Shown piece by piece: positions 53,794-62,066 of a stretch of DNA of 64,000 bases. The notes under the pieces were generated by a model, which worked only from the letters and a program-made list of their open reading frames with translations, was not told the origin of the DNA and did no database searches. Each line of letters opens with the position of its first letter. Position 1 is the first letter of the stretch. Where the stretch lies: positions 248,001 to 312,000 of the forward strand of contig NZ_BBJT01000001.1 of NCBI RefSeq assembly GCF_000739915.1, read 5' to 3'. Made by a program: the position numbers and the translations under genes. This stretch comes from Paenibacillus chitinolyticus NBRC 15660 (GTDB lineage: Bacteria > Bacillota > Bacilli > Paenibacillales > NBRC-103111).

Positions 53794-53979
53794 TTAACTA
53801 TGATAGCTGCCTGTCGGCGCGTTAAGGACCCATTCCAGCATAAGCGTCATATCTTCCAGTTTCTCAACTTGCGCTTTCAGGAAATCGTTCTCCGGGTCGC
53901 TGTTCAGGCGTTCCTGCACCGATTGCTTCTGTTTATTTAACTCCGTTAACTTTCTTTGGACCTGATCTTCTGTTCGCAT
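53794..53979 (-). CDS. Small coiled-coil protein, unknown function
   Basis: 61 residues from the ATG at 53979 (AAAGGTG nine bases before it; a GTG at 53991 is less well placed). Nearly all helical and charged, with heptad-like leucines and valines (VQRKLTELNKQKQSVQERL, FLKAQVEKLEDMTLMLEWVL). It ends SYHS. No family recognised. Divergent from cardiolipin synthase. Confidence 0.6.
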   Translation of the reverse strand: MRTEDQVQRKLTELNKQKQSVQERLNSDPENDFLKAQVEKLEDMTLMLEWVLNAPTGSYHS

Positions 53980-54193
53980 GGCGTTCCGCACCTTTCCGCA
54001 AAAATGTTGACCTTTGACATGTTATTTTAGCATGTTTACAGGCGCGAACGTCAAAAATCCTCCGAAAACGACAATTTATTCGAAAAGAAAGCGGGATAAA
54101 CTTTTCGATTTCATCCGAAATGATGTATGATCAGGAAAGGGACGGGCATCCCAAATATTCCCCGATCCCTTAGTTAAATGGAGGTACGCATCT

Positions 54194-55639
54194 TTGGACA
54201 TCCTGATGAAGCTTTATTCTTTTGTTCCTCTATTGAACTTTCTGTTTGCTCTGGCTGTCGTGTTTATGGAGAAGAGGAACGCCAGCGTTACGTGGGCCTG
54301 GGTGATGGTTCTGATCTTTTTGCCGGGGATAGGATTTATCCTTTACCTGATCTTCGGTCAGAACATGAGCCGGCGCAAAATTTACAAGCTGAAGGAATTT
54401 AATCAGAAAGATATCGACAATCTGATCGAATCCCAGCGCAGAGGCTTCCGTGAAAGCCAGGTGAGATACAAGGACCCGGTTATGGCCGATTATCAGGATC
54501 TCATTTATATGAACTTGACCAGCAGTTCCGCGGTTTATACCCAGGACAACGAAGTCGAGATTTTTACGGACGGCAACGACAAATTCGCCTCTTTGCTGGC
54601 CTCGATTAAGGAGGCGCAGAGCCACATTCACTTGATGTACTACATCGTCAAAGACGACCGGCTCGGGCGCAGAGTTATCGATGCGCTTGCGGAGAAAGCG
54701 AAAGAAGGCGTCGAGGTCCGCTTTCTTTTCGACGATATCGGCAGCTCCTGGCTGCCTCGTCAGTTTTACAAACCGTTGCTGGATGCGGGCGGAGAAGTGG
54801 CGATTTTCTTCCCGTCCCGTATTCCGTACCTGAATTTCCGCGTCAATTACCGGAATCACCGGAAGCTGGCGATCATTGACGGCATGACCGGCTATATCGG
54901 CGGATTTAATATCGGCGACGAGTACCTCGGCATCAACGAGCGGTTCGGCGACTGGCGCGATACGCATCTGAAGGTAACGGGCAGCGCCGTTCTGCAGATG
55001 CAGGCCCAGTTCTTTATGGACTGGAACTTGGCGTCTTCTCACTACCTCAAAGCGGTATCGCGCTACTATCCTTTAATCAAGCATCCGGGATCGGTAGGCA
55101 TTCAGATCGTATCAAGCGGTCCCGATAATGAGCTGGAACAAATCCGTAACGGATATTTGAAAATGATTTATGCGGCCAAAGAAAGCATTTTTATCCAAAC
55201 GCCATATTTCGTGCCGGACGAGAGCCTTCTGACCGCGTTGAAAATGGCCGCGCTGTCGGGCGTGGATATCCGGATCATGATTCCGTCGATTCCCGATCAC
55301 AAGATGGTTTATTGGGCCACCAAATCGTATCTGGGAGAACTTCTCAAGCTGGGCGTGAAAGGGTATTTGTACGAGAAAGGATTTCTCCATGCCAAAACCA
55401 TCGTTATCGATGGCAAGGTCGCTTCGGTCGGGACGGCCAATCTCGATATGCGCAGCTTTAAGCTGAACTTTGAAGTCAATGCCTTTCTGTTTGACACCCG
55501 GACCGCTACGCGGCAGAGGTTAATTTTCGAAGAGGACATGATGTACTGCTCGCAGTTTACGCCCGATATGTACAAAGCCCGGTCTCTCGTGGACCGTATG
55601 CAGGAATCGGTAGCCCGTCTGGTTTCCCCGATTTTGTAG
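54194..55639 (+). CDS. cls: Cardiolipin synthase
   Basis: 481 residues. Two N-terminal membrane segments (about 8-25 and 33-55) and two phospholipase-D HKD motifs: HRKLAIIDG (near 220) and HAKTIVIDG (near 400). It joins two phosphatidylglycerol molecules to cardiolipin at the membrane. The TTG start has GGAGG nine bases upstream and yields the normal MDILMKLY start. Monocistronic with a strong terminator. Confidence 0.95.
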   Translation: MDILMKLYSFVPLLNFLFALAVVFMEKRNASVTWAWVMVLIFLPGIGFILYLIFGQNMSRRKIYKLKEFNQKDIDNLIESQRRGFRESQVRYKDPVMADYQDLIYMNLTSSSAVYTQDNEVEIFTDGNDKFASLLASIKEAQSHIHLMYYIVKDDRLGRRVIDALAEKAKEGVEVRFLFDDIGSSWLPRQFYKPLLDAGGEVAIFFPSRIPYLNFRVNYRNHRKLAIIDGMTGYIGGFNIGDEYLGINERFGDWRDTHLKVTGSAVLQMQAQFFMDWNLASSHYLKAVSRYYPLIKHPGSVGIQIVSSGPDNELEQIRNGYLKMIYAAKESIFIQTPYFVPDESLLTALKMAALSGVDIRIMIPSIPDHKMVYWATKSYLGELLKLGVKGYLYEKGFLHAKTIVIDGKVASVGTANLDMRSFKLNFEVNAFLFDTRTATRQRLIFEEDMMYCSQFTPDMYKARSLVDRMQESVARLVSPIL

Positions 55640-55646
55640 CGTAAGA

Positions 55647-55675
55647 GAAAAACCCGCGTTTTCGGCGGGTTTTTG
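55647..55675 (+). terminator. Terminator after cls
   Basis: AAAAACCCGC / GCGGGTTTTT hairpin with a T run. Confidence 0.88.
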
Positions 55676-55859
55676 TGTTTTCAACACAGCGGCGGAGCGG
55701 GCTGCAGATGACTTTGAACGTATTCGAACTTGTTCAAGAGGTCACATTAGATATATAATATACACGTTATAATAGAGGCAGCACTTTCTAGGGCGGAAGA
55801 TAAGCTTCCACCGCTGCCATCCTCGGTAAATACCTTTCTGAAAGTGAGTGGGATCATTA

Positions 55860-56579
55860 ATGGGCCGTAAGTGGAACAATATAAAAGAGAAAAAAGCGTC
55901 GAAAGACGCAAGCACCAGCCGGATTTACGCGAAATTCGGCCGCGAGATTTACGTGGCTGCCAAGCAGGGCGAGCCAGATCCGGAATCCAACCGTGCTCTG
56001 AAGGTCGTTCTTGAGCGTGCAAAAACATACATGGTGCCGAAAGCCATTATCGACCGCGCGATCGAAAAGGCGAAAGGCGGAGGAGAAGAAAGCTACGACA
56101 CGCTTCGTTACGAAGGTTTCGGGCCTAACGGCTCCATGGTGATTGTCGATGCGCTGACCAACAACGTAAACCGGACCGCTTCGGAAGTACGTTCCGCTTT
56201 TAACAAAAACGGAGGCAGCATGGGCGTCAGCGGATCGGTTACTTATATGTTCGATCCAACGGCTGTTTTCGGCGTGCAGGGCAAGTCATCCGAGGAAGTA
56301 CTGGAACTCTTGATGGAAGCGGATTTGGATGTCCGCGATATCATTGAGGAAGAAGATACCGTCATCGTTTATGCGGAATCCGATCAGTTCCATGCGGTAC
56401 AAGAAGCGTTCAAAAACGTGGGAATTACCGAATTCACCGTAGCCGAATTAACGATGCTCGCGCAAAACGATCTGGAACTGCCGGAAGACGCGCAGGCTCA
56501 GTTTGAAAAATTGGTTGATGTCCTGGAAGACCTGGAAGATGTCCAGCAGGTTTATCACAACGTAGACCTCGGAGAATAA
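55860..56579 (+). CDS. YebC/PmpR-family protein
   Basis: 239 residues. It starts [20 protein letters not shown], the family opening, and continues with [18 protein letters not shown] and RAIEKAKGG. Members are described as DNA-binding regulators and, for YebC2, as factors that relieve ribosome stalling at proline stretches. ATG 55860 is chosen by this conservation; a GTG four codons earlier is in frame. Terminator downstream. Confidence 0.94.
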   Translation: MGRKWNNIKEKKASKDASTSRIYAKFGREIYVAAKQGEPDPESNRALKVVLERAKTYMVPKAIIDRAIEKAKGGGEESYDTLRYEGFGPNGSMVIVDALTNNVNRTASEVRSAFNKNGGSMGVSGSVTYMFDPTAVFGVQGKSSEEVLELLMEADLDVRDIIEEEDTVIVYAESDQFHAVQEAFKNVGITEFTVAELTMLAQNDLELPEDAQAQFEKLVDVLEDLEDVQQVYHNVDLGE

Positions 56580-56588
56580 CCGTTTATA

Positions 56589-56610
56589 AGCCGCCTTCGG
56601 GCGGTTTTTT
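56589..56610 (+). terminator. Terminator after the yebC-like gene
   Basis: CCGCC-TTCG-GGCGG hairpin and six T. Confidence 0.88.
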
Positions 56611-56647
56611 GCGTCTGATTGAATGTGTTTTTAAATGCTCCTCAATT

Positions 56648-56675
56648 AGTTAACATAATAATTATTATGTATCTT
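56648..56675 (+). repeat. dif-like site C (11-6-11)
   Basis: Left arm AGTTAACATAA, centre TAATTA, right arm TTATGTATCTT. On the minus strand the left arm is TTATGTTAACT, a full match to TTATGTWAACT. It lies 24 bases before the -35 of the GntR-ABC operon. Confidence 0.6.
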
Positions 56676-56699
56676 AATTGTGAAAATAACAGGTGCCTA

Positions 56700-56750
56700 T
56701 TGACGGGGCACCTTTTCTCTTGTATGGTTAATTACATGAGTAACTAACCA
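56700..56750 (+). promoter_or_regulatory. Promoter and GntR operator of the ABC operon
   Basis: TTGACG (56700-56705), a 17-base spacer and TATGGT (56723-56728). TGGTTAATTAC-ATGA-GTAACTAACCA (56725-56750) is a palindrome with 10 of 11 paired arms that covers the -10 and start site, the expected place for autorepression by the YtrA-type regulator. Confidence 0.75.
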
Positions 56751-56782
56751 ATAAAGTTCGAAATATGAGAGTGGTGATAAAA

Positions 56783-57154
56783 GTGTCGTTCAGAATTGAT
56801 GACAGCCGTCCTATATTTATGCAAATCGCGGAAAAGATCGAAGATGACATCATTGAGCAGCGGCTGCCAGAGGAAACCCAGGTTCCTTCGACCAATCAAT
56901 TCGCATCGTTCTACCAGATTAATCCGGCAACGGCGGCCAAAGGCGTTAACTTGCTGGTGGACCAAGGAATTTTATACAAGAAGCGGGGGATCGGCATGTT
57001 CGTTGCTGAGGGAGCACGACAAGGATTGATGGAGAAGCGGAAAACTCAATTTTATGAGCAATTCGTTGTCTCGATGGTTCAAGAAGCAGAGAAACTCGGT
57101 ATTACAACCGAGCATCTGATCGAGATGATCCGGAAAGGGGATAGAAACGGATGA
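56783..57154 (+). CDS. GntR-family regulator, YtrA type
   Basis: 123 residues. The short winged helix reads DDSRPIFMQIAEKIEDDIIEQRLPEETQVPSTNQFA (cited as PIFMQIAEKIEDDIIEQ and QVPSTNQFA), with a minimal C-terminal dimerisation tail as in YtrA. The GTG at 56783 gives the conserved MSFRIDDS start; ATG 56765 is the longer alternative. It overlaps the ABC ATPase by four bases (ATGA). It probably represses this operon via the palindrome at the promoter and responds to cell-wall antibiotics, as its relatives do. Confidence 0.88.
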   Translation: MSFRIDDSRPIFMQIAEKIEDDIIEQRLPEETQVPSTNQFASFYQINPATAAKGVNLLVDQGILYKKRGIGMFVAEGARQGLMEKRKTQFYEQFVVSMVQEAEKLGITTEHLIEMIRKGDRNG

Positions 57155-58050
57155 AAGAAGTTGTAGTGGAAGTCAACGGGCTTACGAAAACGTACAATGA
57201 GGTTAAAGCGGTCGACGGAATCAGTTTTTCCATAGAACCGGACAAAATTTACGGTTTGCTTGGAAGAAACGGAGCGGGCAAAACGACGGTCATGCAAATG
57301 GTTACCGCGCAAATGTTTCCTACGAGCGGGGAAGTGAAGGTTTTTGGGCAGCCTCCTTATGAAAATTACGACGTGATGAAACAAATCTGCTTTATAAAAG
57401 AAAGCCAGAAATACCCCGATAACTTCCGGGTAGCGGATGTGTTAAAAGTAGCGGCAGCTGTTTTTCCGAATTGGGACGGCGATTACGCGGAGGCGCTGAT
57501 TCGGGACTTCGGGCTCCCGCTTAAGCGGAACCTCAAAAAGCTGTCCAGAGGCATGCTTTCCTCGGTCGGCGTTGTAGTCGGGCTTGCCAGCCGCTCGCCG
57601 CTTACTATTTTCGATGAGCCTTATTTAGGCCTAGATGCGGTGGCACGGAGTCTTTTCTACGACCGGTTAATCGAGGACTACACGAGGTATCCGCGCACGA
57701 TCATTTTATCCACACATCTGATCGACGAGGTAAGCCGGCTGTTGGAGCACGTCATTGTCATTGACAGCGGCAAACTGATCCTGGACGCCGAAACGGAAGA
57801 ACTGCGCGGAATGGCTTATACCGTGGTCGGACCGGCTGCCGGCGTTGAATCTTTTGTAAAAGGAAAAGAAGTAATTCACCGGGAACCGTTCGGGTCTATG
57901 CTTTCCGTCACGATTACGGGGGATTCCGAATCCAGGGCTAAGCTGCTGGCCGCAGATATGGGGCTAGAAATTGCGCCGGTATCCCTACAGCAGTTGATCA
58001 TTTACCTGACGAAAACCAATTTGGATGAAAAGGCGGTGAAGGGGTCATGA
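57151..58050 (+). CDS. ABC transporter ATP-binding protein
   Basis: 299 residues. Walker A GRNGAGKTT, Walker B LTIFDEP and H-loop STHLIDE are intact; the signature is the variant LSRGMLS. The C-terminal extension (after 225) is as in YtrB/BcrA-type ATPases. It pairs with the permease encoded next (overlap ATGA) and the YtrA-type regulator before. Probably antibiotic export or membrane-stress response. Confidence 0.9.
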   Translation: MKEVVVEVNGLTKTYNEVKAVDGISFSIEPDKIYGLLGRNGAGKTTVMQMVTAQMFPTSGEVKVFGQPPYENYDVMKQICFIKESQKYPDNFRVADVLKVAAAVFPNWDGDYAEALIRDFGLPLKRNLKKLSRGMLSSVGVVVGLASRSPLTIFDEPYLGLDAVARSLFYDRLIEDYTRYPRTIILSTHLIDEVSRLLEHVIVIDSGKLILDAETEELRGMAYTVVGPAAGVESFVKGKEVIHREPFGSMLSVTITGDSESRAKLLAADMGLEIAPVSLQQLIIYLTKTNLDEKAVKGS

Positions 58051-58736
58051 ATTTGCAGCGTTTGTCCGGAATTATGAGTATACATTATCGGAATAAGGTG
58101 TTATGGCTGTACGTTTTCGGCGGGATCCTACTGGGAAATTTTCTCGTTAATTACATCGTGAGCCGGCTTACGGGAGGCGTAGAGATCTATACCGGCGGTA
58201 TGTCCTCCATCTTTGTCTGCTTGTTTATCGGAGGCATTTTCACCGCCGCGCAGACGTTTCCGTTTGCACTTGGATTCAGTGTACGGCGTACCGACTATTA
58301 TAATGGTACTCTGCTCATGTTTACGGGTGTGTCCGTGCTGACCGCTCTGTTAATTCTGTTGTTATCCCTGCTGGAGGTAGGGACCGGCAATTGGGGAACC
58401 AATCTGCATTTCTTTCATTTGCCTTATGTGACCGACGGATCGATTTTGGCGCAGTTCATGATTTATTTTAGCCTGCTTCTCTACAATCTATTTGCCGGTT
58501 TTGTAATCGGGAGCTTTCAGCGCAAATTCGGAGGAAAAGGTACGTTCATCCTGATGGTGGTTCTTTTCCTAATCCTTACGATATTGGCTTTACTCTGTAC
58601 CACCAACGGATGGTGGGGGGCGATTTTCAATTGGATAGCCGGGCATACGGCTGTACAATTAGCGATTTGGCTGTTTCCTCTGACATTGATATTCGCCGTG
58701 GCTTCGTATTTTCTGCTCAGAAGAGCGAGCGCTTGA
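58047..58736 (+). CDS. ABC transporter permease
   Basis: 229 residues with six membrane segments (near 20-36, 52-72, 92-112, 130-150, 170-188 and 202-222). Hydrophobic, ABC-2-like in length and topology. Last gene of a three-gene operon with overlapping starts and a terminator 18 bases after it. Confidence 0.85.
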   Translation: MNLQRLSGIMSIHYRNKVLWLYVFGGILLGNFLVNYIVSRLTGGVEIYTGGMSSIFVCLFIGGIFTAAQTFPFALGFSVRRTDYYNGTLLMFTGVSVLTALLILLLSLLEVGTGNWGTNLHFFHLPYVTDGSILAQFMIYFSLLLYNLFAGFVIGSFQRKFGGKGTFILMVVLFLILTILALLCTTNGWWGAIFNWIAGHTAVQLAIWLFPLTLIFAVASYFLLRRASA

Positions 58737-58753
58737 TCCAAGATGGTTTGCAG

Positions 58754-58779
58754 GACGTCCGTTGTCGGGCGTCTTTTTT
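58754..58779 (+). terminator. Terminator of the GntR-ABC operon
   Basis: GACGTCCG / CGGGCGTC hairpin with a TTGT loop and six T; it ends 20 bases before dif-like site D. Confidence 0.82.
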
Positions 58780-58799
58780 GTGTGCTTGAAAGAAGTGTT

Positions 58800-58827
58800 T
58801 GTTTACATAATAAATAATATGTAAATA
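58800..58827 (+). repeat. dif-like site D (11-6-11)
   Basis: Left arm TGTTTACATAA, centre TAAATA, right arm ATATGTAAATA. On the minus strand the left arm is TTATGTAAACA (10 of 11 to the XerD half-site). It lies between the ends of two convergent units, so it is not an operator. Confidence 0.6.
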
Positions 58828-58841
58828 ATCCTTGTCTTGGA

Positions 58842-59960
58842 CTAGCCGTAACTGCTTCCGTCCCATTGATAAAATGCAAGCATGTCCAGGTCGATTTCAA
58901 TTCCGATTCCGATTCCGTATGGAATGGCTACTTCACCATTTGAAGGTTGAACCGAAATCAAACGGTTAAACGGGTTGTCCATAGCATCCCATTCCACAGG
59001 TTCGATCATTTCCGTTTCCATTTTGCTCCATGGTTCCAAACAGGCTTGAGCGAATAAAGCGTACAAGCGTGTTAATGCGCCGTCATAAGCATGAGGCGCT
59101 GCACGAATGCCAAATTTTCTGGCGAGACTTAATGTTTCCCTGAACTCGTCAATCCCGGTAATATGCAAGGGATCGGGAGTGATAAAATCCAGAGCGTGCT
59201 GGGAAAGCAGGGGAATAAAATCCGATGCCATTTTGTTGTTCTCGCCTCCGGCCAAGGGAACAAAGAGCCGGTCTCTTAATGCGATATATTCAGCAATGTA
59301 TTTAATTTGGAGCGGTTCTTCCAACCACATGAGATTGGGCCATTTCTCAAGCAAAGTCTTCCACTGAAGAGCTGCCGCCACATCATAACTTTGATTGGCG
59401 TCCAAAGCCAAACTAACCTTTCCTTGCAGCAAGTTTTGTACGGACAGGACATGGCGTTGATCCTCCGTGATTGATTTACCGCCTATTTTTATCTTGATCT
59501 TATTAAATCCATCGGTAACCGCTCCACGGATCGCTTCAAGTGAATGTTTGTGCCAATCCGGTTCTCTAGAATAGGATTGAAACGAGGCATAGACGGGTAC
59601 TTTATCCCGATATTTTCCGCCCCACAGGTCGCATACGGACAGCCCGCTCGATTTGGCCAAAATTTCGGTTAAAGCCATACTAACAGCCGTGGCTGAGCGC
59701 GAATGCCACTTTTTCAAAGTCTGGACCAGTTTTCTTCTTTCTACGACCGGTTTACCTGTCAAATAAGGAATGATGCGCTCCTGAAAACCTTTTTGCAAGG
59801 TGGGCAGCCAATCCACACACTCCCCCCAGCCTTCGATGCCGGTATCTGTAGTAATCCGGATTAAATAAGTGGTTCTGTATGATTTAATGCCGTTAGCATC
59901 TCCATAGGCTGCGGGAAGACGATAAAAGAGCGGAAACGTATCGATTGTATGAATTAGCAA
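58842..59960 (-). CDS. Enolase-superfamily protein (mandelate racemase / muconate lactonizing type)
   Basis: 372 residues. The capping N-terminal domain is followed by the barrel with KIKIKIGG (KxK catalytic motif), metal ligands in DANQSY, EEP and GGE, and a late DFITPDPLHITG region. The superfamily abstracts alpha protons from carboxylates; dipeptide epimerase, racemase and cycloisomerase roles are all possible. The TTG start has AGGGGG about nine bases before it. The only gene between dif-like sites D and E. Confidence 0.88.
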   Translation of the reverse strand: MLIHTIDTFPLFYRLPAAYGDANGIKSYRTTYLIRITTDTGIEGWGECVDWLPTLQKGFQERIIPYLTGKPVVERRKLVQTLKKWHSRSATAVSMALTEILAKSSGLSVCDLWGGKYRDKVPVYASFQSYSREPDWHKHSLEAIRGAVTDGFNKIKIKIGGKSITEDQRHVLSVQNLLQGKVSLALDANQSYDVAAALQWKTLLEKWPNLMWLEEPLQIKYIAEYIALRDRLFVPLAGGENNKMASDFIPLLSQHALDFITPDPLHITGIDEFRETLSLARKFGIRAAPHAYDGALTRLYALFAQACLEPWSKMETEMIEPVEWDAMDNPFNRLISVQPSNGEVAIPYGIGIGIEIDLDMLAFYQWDGSSYG

Positions 59961-60085
59961 GCAAACTAGCCCCCTAAACTGTTGTACCTGCTTAGTGTGT
60001 CATGTATTCAGCGTTTTATGTCTGAAAATAGAATGAAAGCGTCAATTATTAACTCAGGTTTAGGCGGTAAAGGGACGGAGTATAC

Positions 60086-60113
60086 AGTTTACATAATATA
60101 TATTATGGTAAAA
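60086..60113 (+). repeat. dif-like site E (11-6-11)
   Basis: Left arm AGTTTACATAA, centre TATATA, right arm TTATGGTAAAA. On the minus strand it ends TATATA then TTATGTAAACT, identical to the centre and XerD half of B. subtilis dif as I recall it; the other arm (TTTTACCATAA) differs from the XerC half. Best dif match of the five. Confidence 0.65.
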
Positions 60114-60196
60114 AGAAACGTGAACCCCTAGCTGATCATTTAGAGGTATCTGATGGAGCACCATGTACCTATTTTTTAGTATTTGAATAAAATTTC

Positions 60197-60227
60197 TTGA
60201 CTATGACGTCAGGTCATAGTGCATAAT
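60197..60227 (+). promoter_or_regulatory. MerR-type promoter with 19-bp spacer and operator
   Basis: TTGACT (60197-60202), a 19-base spacer and CATAAT (60222-60227). The spacer is filled by a perfect inverted repeat CTATGAC-GTCAG-GTCATAG (60201-60219). An over-long spacer with a central dyad is the hallmark of MerR-activated promoters; the MerR gene is second in this operon. Confidence 0.85.
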
Positions 60228-60261
60228 TCTCTCTATGAATACATAACTAGGAGTGAGAGAG

Positions 60262-61188
60262 ATGAATATAAAAACGCTGCGTTCAGACCACATTTATCAA
60301 AAAGTTGCTCAAGCTTCGCCTAAGGAAAAGCTTGAACTATTCAGAAACGAAATGATGGCCCCCTTTATGAAACAATGGCAAATTCAACAGATCCCTTTTA
60401 GAGCTGAAGAGGCGAATGGTTTTGACGTGATTACGATGAATAATATGATGCATCGAGCCCCTGAACAGATTACCCCACAGATTTCGGCAGAGATAGAGCT
60501 GATTTCGTCCGAAACATTTTGGTTAGAGTGTGAGCTTGCGGTGAGTAAAAGTCTACAACTATTTGTAGAGCATGAAATTAAACTCCCCGTATCCGAATAT
60601 TTGTTTACCATTCAGCTAGGGAATCCGGAAAGCCGTGCCTTGGTCATAAACGAAGGGTACAGCGGCTTTGGGGGCATTCCCGGGTTTATCTGGGGTACAC
60701 TCTTGCCGAATGAGTACACGATTCCTCGCATGAAGGCTTCGCTGGCACACGAATGCAACCATAATGTGAGATATCAATTTATTCAGTGGGATCACACCGT
60801 TAATTTGGGCGAGCTCATTGTAAGTGAAGGATTAGCTGAAAACTATGCTACATTCATGTTCGGTGAAGAATTGCTCGGCCCTTGGGTAACGAAAACAAAC
60901 GCAGACACACTTAACAGGCGCATAAAGCCTGTCCTTAGAGATCAATTGCAATTAACAGGATTTGATCAATTTGCTCCGTATCTTTACGGAGACGAGATCG
61001 CAAAACTTCAAAACTTTGAACCGGTCAATATGCCTTCTAGCGCTGGCTACGCTTGCGGCTATCATTTAATCCAATATTATTTAAGAAAAACAGGAAAAAC
61101 GATCTTTGAGGCCACAATAACACCAGCTGCTCAAATACTTGACAAAGTAAAAGGATTTTGGGATGAAGAAACCATTATTAGCGGTTAA
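60262..61188 (+). CDS. DUF2268-type putative zinc metalloprotease
   Basis: 308 residues. SLAHECNHNVRY contains HECNH, an HExxH zinc motif, and the downstream ISEGLAENYA-like VSEGLAENYA supplies the third ligand glutamate; this is the DUF2268 pattern (YjaZ-like). No signal peptide, so cytoplasmic. ATG 60262 is chosen for AGGAG eight bases before it; a GTG at 60253 is in frame. It overlaps a MerR regulator gene by 26 bases and is read from a MerR-type promoter. AT-rich relative to the rest of the window. Confidence 0.85.
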   Translation: MNIKTLRSDHIYQKVAQASPKEKLELFRNEMMAPFMKQWQIQQIPFRAEEANGFDVITMNNMMHRAPEQITPQISAEIELISSETFWLECELAVSKSLQLFVEHEIKLPVSEYLFTIQLGNPESRALVINEGYSGFGGIPGFIWGTLLPNEYTIPRMKASLAHECNHNVRYQFIQWDHTVNLGELIVSEGLAENYATFMFGEELLGPWVTKTNADTLNRRIKPVLRDQLQLTGFDQFAPYLYGDEIAKLQNFEPVNMPSSAGYACGYHLIQYYLRKTGKTIFEATITPAAQILDKVKGFWDEETIISG

Positions 61189-61912
61189 AGATATTGTTCA
61201 AATTACAGGCATTACAAGCCGGACCTTGCATTATTACGATAGGATTGATTTATTTAAACCGACACATCTGACGGAAAAAGGGTATCGCTTATATGATCGA
61301 AGCAGTTTGGAAAAACTTCAAACGATTTTGTTCTTAAAGGAATTGGATTTTTCCTTGAAAGAAATTGCAGACATTTTAAAGCTGACCAGGCAAGAACAGA
61401 AACAACTATTAAAGAAGCAAAGTCAAACCTTATTATCGAAAAAACAAAGACTAGAAACCATCATGGTAGCTCTCGAAGAATACGTTTCGGGGAAAGACAT
61501 TAGTCATTTGGAAATCTTCAACAGTTCTTCCGTTGTGCCATTAAAAGAACAATACGCAAATGAGGCGAGATTCATTTATGGTGAAACAGAAGCGTATAAA
61601 GTGTTTAATGAAACGTTGGATAAACTATCACCAGATGAAAAAGAGGAACGTTTTCAATCAATGGAGGAAGTATTCAAGCAAATTGCGTCTTGTGTCGATC
61701 CGCATCCTTCCTCCGATGAAGTTCAGCGATTAATCGAGGAATGGAAAAAAAATCTAATGCAATTCATGCCATGTGATACAGAATTACTGGCTTGCATTGC
61801 CGATACTTACAAATTCGATGCACGTTTCAATAACTACTTTAACCAATATGGCAATGAGAATTTAGCAGATTTTCTACACAGTGCTATTATGCATCATATA
61901 TCTCAATCGTGA
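61163..61912 (+). CDS. MerR-family regulator with TipAS-like ligand domain
   Basis: 249 residues. The MerR helix-turn-helix DIVQITGITSRTLHYYDRIDLF starts near 10 (cited as QITGITSRTLHYYDRIDLF). A coiled coil follows (about 75-110), then a C-terminal TipAS/antibiotic-recognition-like domain (FNETLDKLSPDEKEERFQSM). TipA relatives bind peptide antibiotics. It overlaps the DUF2268 gene and probably activates the shared promoter through the spacer dyad. Confidence 0.9.
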   Translation: MKKPLLAVKDIVQITGITSRTLHYYDRIDLFKPTHLTEKGYRLYDRSSLEKLQTILFLKELDFSLKEIADILKLTRQEQKQLLKKQSQTLLSKKQRLETIMVALEEYVSGKDISHLEIFNSSSVVPLKEQYANEARFIYGETEAYKVFNETLDKLSPDEKEERFQSMEEVFKQIASCVDPHPSSDEVQRLIEEWKKNLMQFMPCDTELLACIADTYKFDARFNNYFNQYGNENLADFLHSAIMHHISQS

Positions 61913-61979
61913 ACAGGAAAATTCGGCACGGCAGTTGGTCACGCGATCGGTTGCCGTTTTTACTAAGGGAAAAATGTGT

Positions 61980-62014
61980 TATAATAAGTGCGCCAAATAC
62001 ATATTTGGCGTACT
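61980..62014 (+). repeat. 28-bp palindrome beside the integrase gene, with overlapping -10
   Basis: A TATAAT at 61980-61985 is followed at 61987-62014 by left arm AGTGCGCCAAA, centre TACATA, right arm TTTGGCGTACT. The arms are complementary at 10 of 11 and the layout is the 11-6-11 of tyrosine recombinase core sites. It could be the recombinase's own crossover or binding site, or an autoregulatory operator at the start of its transcript. Confidence 0.55.
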
Positions 62015-62066
62015 TTCCTTTTGAATCGATTTTTATTTTTATTTACGGCCAAGAGCAGGGGTTCTT

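Noticed and set aside
53781-53799. Palindrome TAGTTAA-CGAGA-TTAACTA resembling the one at 41520
   Set aside because: It overlaps the last codons of the small coiled-coil gene and follows a terminator; the likeness to 41520 rests on a short AT-rich core.
39069-60113. Reading the five ACATAATA-type palindromes as Fur, PerR or Zur operators
   Set aside because: The centre is 2 or 6 bases rather than the 1-base centre of those boxes, and site D lies between two transcript ends with no promoter.
60146-60178. Weak hairpin AGGTA...TACCT followed by ATTTTTT
   Set aside because: Only a 5-bp outer stem with a bulged inner one, and no gene ends upstream of it.
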